Part shown: piece after piece, positions 1 through 8,200 of the stretch
Position numbering within the stretch: the stretch's first letter is position 1
Layout of the letters: each line of letters starts with the position of its first letter
Source: Ettlia oleoabundans
Lineage: Eukaryota; Chlorophyta; Chlorophyceae; Chlamydomonadales
Length of the DNA stretch: 14,897 nt
Direction: 5' to 3'
Assembly (NCBI GenBank): GCA_019693395.1
Contig: JAAMXP010001144.1
Span: forward strand, 1 to 14,897
Made by a program: the position numbers and the translations under genes
Notes under the pieces: generated by a model
Seen by the model: the letters and a program-made list of their open reading frames with translations, nothing else
The model's database searches: none
What the model was told of the DNA's origin: nothing

Positions 1-255
1 GCATGTTCAGGGGTGGGGTGGTGGTGGTGTCTGGTGTGTGGGGTGCTGGAAACGACTGCTCTGTTTTGGGGTAGGCAGCAGCGATACTGCTGCCAACAAT
101 GATATCGCAGAGGTATGGCGGTGCTAGCATAGGATTACCAAGCCAGTGGTTTGGGGAGCCGAGTGCATGCACACGAAGTGGAACGGAAGGCTTGGCGTAC
201 CGGCCAGCTGTCAAAACAAAGCTAGCCATCCAGCCGGCCACTTGTGCCTGCCCAC

Positions 256-3200
256 CTGTAGCCTGCACAACTCCACCTCCTTCTTCAGCAACACCAGCGC
301 CTGGTGGGCCCTGCAACGGCGGCGGCGGCAGGTTACAAGGGCACCAAAAAAGGGGTGAGGATTGAGCACTGGCAATGTGAGTCACCACTGTGGTGCTGCA
401 GCACTACCTCAAGACTGCCCCGTCAGATTGCCCAACATCTCAACGTGCTCGCTACCACATTGCCTGGTCTTGCACGGGGTGATGTCACACTGCGACCTTC
501 TGAGCGTCCCCTCTGTCACGATCAACCCCACCCAGATCGCTGATGGAAGGATGCAATCGCCAATTCACCCCCACACATTTCGCGCTGTCGCACACCACAG
601 ACCTGTCCGGGACACTGAGTTGCTCCAGTACCGCCTGTAGCGCTGCTGAGTCGCCGCTGGTCAGGCTGGTGGCCAGGTCAGCGAGGCGGGACAGGTCGTG
701 GAAGTCGGCACCAAACTGCGGTACAAGTAGTATGATAGTGATGAGAGGCAATACATGTGTTCACAGGATGTTACAGGACATCGGGCTTTGGGGCAATACA
801 AGCAAGGCAAGTGAGCAGCCAGGGCAGGCAAATTTGGAAGTCGGCGCCAAAATGCAATAAATACAAGTTATTTGACTGACGGCTGTAAGTAATAGAATAT
901 CGACAAAGGGGCAGCACCCACCCACCCAACTACCCACGCACACATACACACCACCACCACTACCCACCCACACGGCTTCACGGGTGCGCCCCTCACCCAA
1001 ACATCACCCACCCAATATCCACCCGAGCCGCCCTCACCACGCCTACCTGTATGAAGTTCCTCATCTGTTCATTGTAGAGTGGGTGCATGTGCAGCAGCTC
1101 CTTCAGGGTGCTGATGATCTCCATGGTGGTGGCACGCAGCATGTCATCATTGGCGTTGTACGGCTGCAAGGCGATTGATACAGTGTGCTCGAGGGTGTGA
1201 GCTGTGAGATGCAGCTGAGATATATAGGCAACAAAGTGCAGGAGAAAAGTGCAGTTTAATTTCTACGTGAATGGCGGTTGAAATCAGAAGATCTGTTCAT
1301 CCAGCAGCAGGACAGGCGGCAGGGCAGAAATGGTGGACGGGGGCTTGAAAAGCTAGCCTAGTGGGATTGCAACTAGTGAAGGATTAAGCAGATTTACAGA
1401 CCAAACAAGCCACCGCCATTGTGAGAGGGTGGCGCATCTCGCACCTGTTCTTTTAAGTGCAGTATAGACACACGCAGGGGATCCCGCTCAACCTGCAGTA
1501 CAGTCGTGATCCCGCAGTACAGTCGTGATACCGCAGTACAGTCGTGGTATCGTGATCAAACAGGAATAAAGTGCCGCAGACAGCCAACAGGCACTACAAG
1601 GACCCGTCACGCAATTCACAGGCTGGAACAGCAATCAACCAGTTATTGATTGGGGCAGCCCCACCCCGATGGGCAATAGCCGATTAGCCAACTTGCCACC
1701 CCACTAGCAGCACGCGAACAACCACCCAGCCAAGTAGCCATACAGCCAAAGGCAACAAGAAAACAGTTAGCATGCCAACAGTAACCAGGCATGAAAATTC
1801 ACGAGCAAACAAAAGCACATGCCCATGATGTGCCAAGCAGCCACGCACCAGCCCCGTCTGCTGTATGCGTCTGTGGCCCAGCAGCAGCAGCTGAGCGCCC
1901 TGCTCGTGGGGAACGATGGTGTGCACCTGCAGGAACAGTGCGCGGCTGGCTGCACATTGATATGGCAGCGGCAGGTTGGCACAGTGGCTGCACATTGCTA
2001 TGGCAGTGAATGGGTGGTGGACCGGCTGGCGCACATTGATATGGCACCGGAAGGGTCAAGGGCAGGACAGCAAGTAGAGGGGTCCCTCATCTGGGCAAAG
2101 GTTCCCACGGAATGCAACAGCTGGGAGGAGTGCCTCACCTGTGCAAAGGTTCCCACGGAATGCAACAGCTGCAAGGGGTCCCCCCCTTCCTCTGCGGCTT
2201 TCTCTGCAGCGGCATCTGCGGGGGCTTCCGCGACACCTGCAAACAGGGAGGCACAGGCAGTAAGCCAGATATGCAATCTAGGTGGGGCAAGGCACACATA
2301 CACTGCATCCATGGCGAAAAGGAGTTTGTAGTACGTGCATGTATGTATGCATGCATGCGTGTGTGCGTGGACATGCAACCTTGGGCCTGGTCTACCAAAG
2401 CCCCTCAACCGCTCCCCACAGACGCCCACCCCACATAACACAGCAGCTCACCCAGCAAATCGTCCTGGAGTGACACACTCATCTCGCCGCCAACTGCGCC
2501 CTGAGCATCCCCCTTCTTCCGCATGAAGGCACCCACATATGCCTGAGCCCTGCGGCGCAGAAGGGTTGTCGGGATACGAGCTTCAACGGCGAGCAAGCGA
2601 CTACGCAGCAGATGGAAAGGCAAGCGAGCAATGAAGCCAGCAACCTACCCACCTAGCCAACCCTCTCTTGCTTATTCAGCTCCATCGGCCCGCAAAACTA
2701 GTTTGTTGCTGCTCAGCCATCCCCCCCCACACACACCACCACCACACACACACACAGTGCCACCATGTTAATGTTACAACCATAACCACACATATGGGCC
2801 TCCACCCACCCCTGCTTCCTAAGTTCCATCAGCTCCCTGATCAGCTTGTTGCTGCTGACAGTGACGGGCATGATGCCACCTGGGAACAGCGGTTTCATGG
2901 GCAGCGGTACCGCAAGAACCTGCAGGCACAGGAGCCACACATTAAGTGCGAGTGTGGACGGGCAGCGGTACCGCAAGAACCTGCAGGCACATGAGCCACA
3001 CGTTAAGTGCGAGTGTGGACGGGCAGCGGTACCGCAAGAACCTGCAGGCACATGAGCCACACGTTAAGTGCGAGTGTGGACGGGCAGCGTACCGCAAGAA
3101 CCTGCAGGCACATAACTTGCGGTAACTGTGTGTATGCAGGGGCGCGTTGCAGAACACTTTGTATGGGTTCGGCAAGGCTGTTGTGGCGGGCCAAGGGGGG

Positions 3201-4199
3201 TCAGCCTGGTAGCGATGGAGTATAATCGCCGGCAAAGATGCCAAGCCAGGGATGCAACCCAGGATCTAATGTCTATCTTGCTCAGTCAACAAAAGAGTGC
3301 AATTGTGGCTTGAGCCAAGCCAACCAGGCTCTGATGCCACACACACGTGCACATTAACAGCTGTGGAGCAGAAAGCCTTGGTCTCAAGGTCACACCCTCC
3401 TTGTCAACACCACACTTTCAACCATAGACAACTGTGTTTGCATGTGCGACCGCTCAGTAGCCCGCACCTCACGGTAGCGACTCTCATGGTTGCTTGGCAC
3501 AAGCAGCCCGCTGGTGCTGCTGCTGCTGCTGCTTTGGCTGCTGCTGCTGCTAGAAGACGCTTCGCCACTGGCAGTGCTGCTGCCGGCGGAGCTGCCGCTG
3601 CCGCTGCTGCTGCTGCCGATACTGCCGGCGGTGCCGCTCTCGCTGGCGGCTTCACTTGCGGCGACGCTGCTGCTGGTGCCACCTCGGCGGGGAGCCGCGT
3701 GCTCGCCTGTCAGGCTGCAGGAGAGGAAGGCGAACGGGGGCAGTGGGCAAGGCAGGCGAAGGGTGGGGTGCTTGGACTGTTGGACGATGGGTGCTACATT
3801 TGGCTGCACTCCCGGTACATATGTGATGGGATGGGCAAATGTCCGACCCTAGAACCCACAGAAACTATCCCAAAGGAGATGACAACAAACACGCTTTGGC
3901 AGAACTCACAATCGCAGAAAACGGGTGACTCCCGACTCGCCGCCACCAGAGCCGCCGCTGCCGTCGTCGCTGAACTGCCGCCTCTGGCCCTGCTGAACCA
4001 GCGGCCTGCCCAGCTGCGGATGCTGCCAGTAATGCAGCTGCTGCAGCTGGTGCTGGGGCCATGGCTGCCTGCCTCTGCTGCTAAGCCCTGTAGCGCGGCT
4101 GCTGCCTGCCGCCAACTCTGTTACCAGCAACGTCGCCGCCCTGCTGCCGCTGCCGCTGCTGCCGGCGAGCAGCAGCACCGCCCGCCGGCACTGATGCAT
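256..4199 (-). CDS. LON1: Mitochondrial Lon protease (ATP-dependent), N-terminal part, 10 exons, runs off left edge
   Basis: Lon degrades damaged and unassembled proteins in the mitochondrial matrix. Exons in transcript order are 3910-4199, 3468-3714, 2810-2919, 2452-2549, 2139-2236, 1849-1926, 1445-1492, 1047-1163, 603-715 and 256-310. They total 1254 nt (418 codons), with GT-AG borders and matching phases throughout. Residues 1-76 look like a presequence and about 98-170 form a Ser-rich linker. The LON substrate-binding domain starts near residue 180 with [15 protein letters not shown]. It continues through [48 protein letters not shown] and [14 protein letters not shown]. The last exons ([32 protein letters not shown]) begin the coiled-coil region. 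The order and spacing match plant LON1 and animal LONP1 as I know them. The start is ATG at 4199, the first after an in-frame TGA. The AAA+ and Ser-Lys protease domains would lie left of base 1. The presequence argues against the peroxisomal paralogue. Confidence 0.5.
835..852 (-). repeat. Stray copy of the start of Lon exon 9
   Basis: The 18 bases at 835-852 match the exon 9 head at 701-715 and its flank with one mismatch in the coding part (tggaagtcggc, A/G, ccaaa). The copy lies about 135 bases upstream in the transcript, inside intron 8. The position equivalent to the acceptor AG reads AT. Confidence 0.5.
1495..1551. repeat. 19-bp tandem repeat, three copies, at the acceptor of Lon exon 7
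   Basis: The units start at 1495, 1514 and 1533 (gcagtacagtcgtgatccc, with small changes in the last). On the minus strand the first unit overlaps the true acceptor tgcag of exon 7. In the other two units the AG has become GG, so they are not usable splice sites. Confidence 0.5.
1948..2045. repeat. Imperfect repeat of about 38 bp, three copies, in Lon intron 5
   Basis: The element ggctgcacattgatatggca occurs at 1948 and 1986, with a more diverged copy near 2024 (cgcacattgatatggca). The array sits just upstream, in the transcript sense, of the exon 6 acceptor at 1927. Confidence 0.5.
2091..2171 (-). repeat. Duplicated tail of Lon exon 5, two copies 48 bases apart
   Basis: About 33 bases ending exon 5 (coding [10 protein letters not shown], copy at 2139-2171) recur at 2091-2123 inside the following intron. 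The real copy continues into a gtgagg donor at 2138. In the intron copy the corresponding dinucleotide is AT, so this duplicate could not be used as a donor. Confidence 0.5.
2331..2369. repeat. 39-bp alternating purine-pyrimidine tract in Lon intron 4
   Basis: From 2331 to 2369 every base alternates purine and pyrimidine (gtacgtgcatgtatgtatgc and so on). It is a mixture of GT/AC and GC/AT steps. Such tracts can adopt Z-form DNA under supercoiling. It has no coding role. Confidence 0.5.
2721..2757. repeat. Poly-C plus CA-rich microsatellite in Lon intron 3
   Basis: Eight C residues are followed by a run of CA and CCA repeats up to 2757. This is simple-sequence intronic DNA with no other signal visible. 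Confidence 0.5.
2899..3111 (-). repeat. 61-bp tandem repeat, four copies, carrying the acceptor of Lon exon 3
   Basis: The units begin at about 2901, 2962, 3023 and 3084, a constant period of 61 bases. Copies are nearly identical; the fourth lacks one G in gcagcgg. On the coding (minus) strand every unit contains the sequence ctgcag followed by the first 21 coding bases of exon 3. Four equivalent 3' splice sites therefore stand in a row. Only the one at 2919/2920 leads into the intact exon. Confidence 0.5.
3468..3714 (-). other. Lon exon 2: Ser-rich low-complexity linker
   Basis: This exon lies between the presequence and the LON domain. It codes for a linker of about 80 residues dominated by Ser, Gly and Ala, including runs of six to seven Ser. 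It is built from AGC/GCC triplets, seen as CTG/GGC on the plus strand. The acceptor follows a pyrimidine-rich tract ending in tcctgcag. The donor was placed after GAG at 3468 because this gives SRYRE joined in phase 0 to VLAVPLP, which fits the family. A donor five bases earlier (C/gtgagg) would give the wrong phase. Confidence 0.5.
3972..4199 (-). other. Predicted mitochondrial presequence of Lon
   Basis: The first 76 residues are rich in Arg, Ala, Ser, Leu and Gln and contain almost no acidic residues (one Glu near position 28). The segment ends in RRQF followed by SDDG. Arg-x-Phe before Ser fits the R-3 type cleavage motif of plant and algal mitochondrial presequences, which would put the mature N-terminus at Ser77. 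Acidic residues appear only after this point. Targeting is inferred from the sequence. Confidence 0.5.
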
Positions 4200-5209
4200 T
4201 GGCCTCACTGAGCCTCACAGTTGTGTCGTTCGCTTGACCGGCTGAAGGCCGGAATATCGGTGGGCAAAGTCTAGAACTGGCGGCAACAAAAGGCTCGCTG
4301 ACAAGGCGAGCAGGGGGCGCCACCAATAGCATGCAGCGTTGCAAACTTAGCGCATCAGCGCATTAGTGTGCTATTCGATTGGGGAGAGGGCGGTCCGCCA
4401 CTCGAGCAGCCATCGGAAGAAAAGCTTCGTCAGTCGCCTCGATCAGTTCTAATGACATCCAGCGCTTCAGTTCAACTGCCACGGTAGCCCGTCTGCATCC
4501 CTGTGCCAGCACCTCTGCCGCCCGCTCCATCACCATCCCAACCCCGCCGTCCCACTCCCACCTGGGCTTTACAGTGGCCTTTTTGCTCTCGTATCAACAT
4601 CGCATGCCGCATCACCGCATCGAGGGTGGCTCCTAGGCATCCAGCGCGTCCAATCGGGTCAGCAAGTGGATGGCAGTCGTGGGCGGTGACAGCGGCGGCG
4701 ACAGCTCCCCGCAACTTGTCATAAACAAGCTTCTTCTGGCTTTACATAAAGGCAATCCAGTCGCGTGGGGACTCTATGCCCAGTTGGCCTGGATCATATG
4801 GTTGATGCTGCAAGTTGGGTGCTAGATTCGGGGGATCGCAACAAATGAGGCCTAACTACACCTGTGATGTTGGCAAGCCTTGGAGGAAAGCGGGGGATAG
4901 AATCTTGCGCGTTTTGCCACTGCCCCGCCAGAATCTTTGCAAGCGGAAACTGAGGCAAGGTGTCAAGCGCTAGTGTAACACACCGCCCCTCAGCAGACCG
5001 CCGTGCTTGCTGCATCCACCCCATCCTTATTGTGAGCACCCTATACAGTAGCCGATCCTCGTCAGTTCCAACACTGGTTCACACCCTCACACCTGCCCCT
5101 TCTATAGAGCCCGTCAACTTCCGTATGTTGGTGCATCCACCCAATGCTTGAACATTCCCGTGGCGAGACGTCTTGAAACGTTTGCGTGGTGGTCGTGGTG
5201 CGGTTGCAG
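4200..5209. promoter_or_regulatory. Divergent intergenic region between Lon and the membrane E3 ligase
   Basis: About 1 kb separates the Lon ATG (4199, minus) from the first supported exon of the E3 ligase (plus). It must hold the Lon promoter and 5' UTR, and probably those of the E3 gene. No clear TATA box is seen; a CCAAT pentamer on the minus strand falls near 4377. Short inverted repeats lie at 4238-4252 and 4293-4311, within the likely Lon leader. ORFs here (for example near 4379-4636) lack splice partners and convincing composition. An undetected first exon of the E3 gene could lie in the right part, where a pyrimidine-rich tract ends in ctatag near 5106. Confidence 0.5.
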
Positions 5210-8200
5210 CTTGGATAACCCCGCGCGGTGCCAATCGTCGTGCAGCAGTCAGCTTGTTCATGTATGGCTACTTCTCCGGGGTCCTGTGGGTGCTGTACAT
5301 CGACCCTGGGGACTTCAAGGTGAAATCCATCTGTCTGTTACGTGCATATGAAGCGCGGACAGGCGTGAGCGATTGGATGATGACAGCTCCGTAGTAGCTC
5401 CCCAGCTCCCGCCGCTACGCACATGGGTTGATTTAAGCGGAGCTCTGGGACTGTTGGTTGATTGCAGCTGGCTGGCTGGCATATTCACCTGCATTCTTAC
5501 CTCAATCACTTCTTGTCCTGCATCACTCTAATTTCTGCCCAAAATCATGCGCCGCAGTCCTGAAAAGATGTGTACTTCTTCTGCGGAAGGCGTTACCACA
5601 GGTGCAAAACAACCCCCAATGGTACCTTGGACTGGAACTCCAAGTAAGGGAAGGGTTTGATTATGGGGGCGATTTGCTATTGGCCATATGGTATTGCCCA
5701 GTCTGCCTCGCCTGTGCCAGCTGCATAAATGCCGTCTCCTCCCATTATCATTGCTAGCAACAGGCAACCCCTCTGCTGGCTTCTTGGATCCATGCCCAAG
5801 GGTAGATTGTTTCCTTCGTCTGCCTCACTGTGCCTCCACTGCTGCTCCTATTCTGATGCACGGTGCAGTCTCATGGGTGCATTCTGCTGCGTTCCAACAG
5901 TTAAAATTCTGTATGCCTGTGAACATCTTGCCTGCTTCTCGTGCTAGGCTTGCTGTAATTGAGGCAGTGCCACAGAAGACTCCTGGTTGTTGACCCACTT
6001 ACTAGCCTCCTGCCCTCGTCTAAGCCCCCCTGCTCTTTCCCCCTGCTCTTTCATTACATGTGCCTTGCCCCTGTGCCATGTATGGCGAAGATGGTCAACA
6101 TGCACGCTAGAACAACATACAAGGCGGGAAGCAGCCACAAGTATTATCTTTTACTGGCCATCCTTGACTCCCCTGCTTGCAGTGGTTTGACATTGGCCGC
6201 CATGCAGGCCAACTTTGTGTTGTCCTTGGGGGTACTGGCCTTGCAGTTTCTCAACCAGCTTCTTCCAGTTAGCTACCTGCCAGGGGTGCCTACAGGTGGC
6301 TTGCGCCTCATCATGCTGCTTGCAAGCCGCCTGCGTTAGGATGTACTACGGCCATATTTTTCTACAGGCGGTTTCTTTAAGGATATTAAGTTGTGACATT
6401 ATGGTAAAAGCATAGCAGAACTGCAAGCTGCCATCACTAGACGTGCAAGCTGTATGGTGTTTGACTTCTCCAAGCTTGCCTATATTGTATTGGTGTAACC
6501 CACATTATATAGAACTTTCTTTTTTCCTTGCTTGTTTGGCATTGTGTGATCGTTTCTCGATTTGCACTAAATTTTTCCCTCGTGCTCTTCATTCTCAGGA
6601 GGTGTTGATACGAAGAGGTTGAGCATCACGGCCGTGGTATGGTACGTAGAGGCAATTAGACTGGTGAGACGGCATGTGGTAAATTGTTGGGTAATCGGTC
6701 CACCTGCAGCCGTTAATGGTGATCAACAAGTTAATGGTGATCAACAAAATGTCACTGTCTTGCTTCAAGTGGGGTGGATGATGTCCGGCTTTCTTCTTGC
6801 TTCATTAGTACTATGATTCTTGGGTATGTGTTGTTGCCTGCAGTCGGAGCTTCACAAGGGCTCAGAACACGGCTCCATGCTGCTTTATCTGCCGCATGTT
6901 GTGTTGCAAGAGTGCCTATGTTGGACATGTGCGCTGGTGAGTGTTTCGCAGCACCTTCTGTATAGGACCCGCGCAGTGGCGGGGTGGTGGGGTGGAGGTG
7001 GGGCGGGGGTTGGTTGGTTGTGAGATTATGAGCCCCTAGGCACCAGCACTGGCTGATGGGTGGTGCACCTCGCATTGAACAGATGGTTGAGATGTATGCA
7101 GACAGCGCCGCTCTGTCTGTTCAACACCAGGCTGTTACCGCGCTCTGTCTGTTCAGCACCAGGCTGTTACCGCGCTCTGTCTGTTCAGCACCAGGCTGTT
7201 ACCGAACACAGCACACACTGGGTGCTGCAAATTCCAACACATTGCATGCATCTGTATGGTGGATTCAGTTTAGGCTTTCTCTACTACTGTGTGACATATG
7301 CTACTTGTGGCATGCTCTGTTGTATTGCAGCAGCACACGCAGTTGCGGGTCCTCGGTTACCCAGGTATGAGGGAGCCTGTCATCAACAACAACGCTGCTG
7401 CAGTAGGAGCAGCAGCAAGAGAAGCAGCGGGAGAAGCAAGGGTGCACCATGCGCAGATGCTTGGGCAAGCTGCCAGCAGCACAGCAGTTGGAGCAGGACA
7501 TGAAAAGCGCAATGGTGCTGGGCAAGGTTCTGGAGCATTGGCTGGGCAGCGAAGGGCAGCATTTGCAGCAGCGGCGGTAGGGGTGCCTGCCCCAAGGGAC
7601 GGCTGGGTTTCTGATGTGCTCTGCTGCTGCTGGCGCTACGCACCAGAGCAGCGGCACCTGCTGCCGCGGCTGCGGGCCAATGTAAGGCCCATGGCGGCAT
7701 TGGTGCTGGTCCTGGCGTTGTCAGGCGCCAACAACACGGTGTTTCCGCTGGCAATAAATAAAGTTGTCACCACTTCGCAGCGGTGAGAGGGCAGCCCGGT
7801 TGGTATGGTTTGGACAGCGCGGTTGCCAGCCCCCATATATTTGAAACTTGCTGGTCCTGGGTCCCTGTTCTGCACAAAGAGACTTCTAGCTTCGTTAAAG
7901 CTTTCCTGCCAGTTCACACATCTATCCAACATGCCATTGGTGGTTCATGGTGTGGTGCCAATAGTTAAGTTGGGTGCTCTTATCGCGGCTGCCCCGCTGA
8001 TACGAGTGTTCCATGCTGCCTACATGTCTGTTACTCCTTGCTACCTGCAAGTAGGGCCGACCGTATCATACATTTGGGCAACGACCTTGCCTTTTTGGTG
8101 GCCACTGGGTGGGGTGCCGACCATAAGATAACTGCTAATGGCATTGCGGAAGCTGCTGAGAACCAGACGGAAGGCACAGCAGCTGGGCAGCAGCCTTCGG

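Noticed and set aside
1819..2331. 170-codon plus-strand ORF.
   Set aside because: It lies antisense to Lon exons 5 and 6 and contains the intron repeats. It has no features of its own.
2899..3111. The 61-bp array considered as a CRISPR array.
   Set aside because: The whole unit is repeated without variable spacers. It overlaps a coding exon and a splice site in a eukaryotic gene.
4197..4208. Alternative Lon start three codons upstream (GTG at 4208).
   Set aside because: GTG is not a usual nuclear start in eukaryotes. ATG at 4199 is the first ATG after an in-frame TGA.
3297..4211. 304-codon plus-strand ORF.
   Set aside because: It is the antisense shadow of Lon exons 1 and 2. Its Ala-rich runs are reverse readings of the CTG/AGC triplets.
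4379..4724. ORFs in the divergent spacer with a presequence-like start (RFSSTATVARLH).
   Set aside because: They lack a supported ATG or splice partner, are open in several frames at once, and show no family motif.
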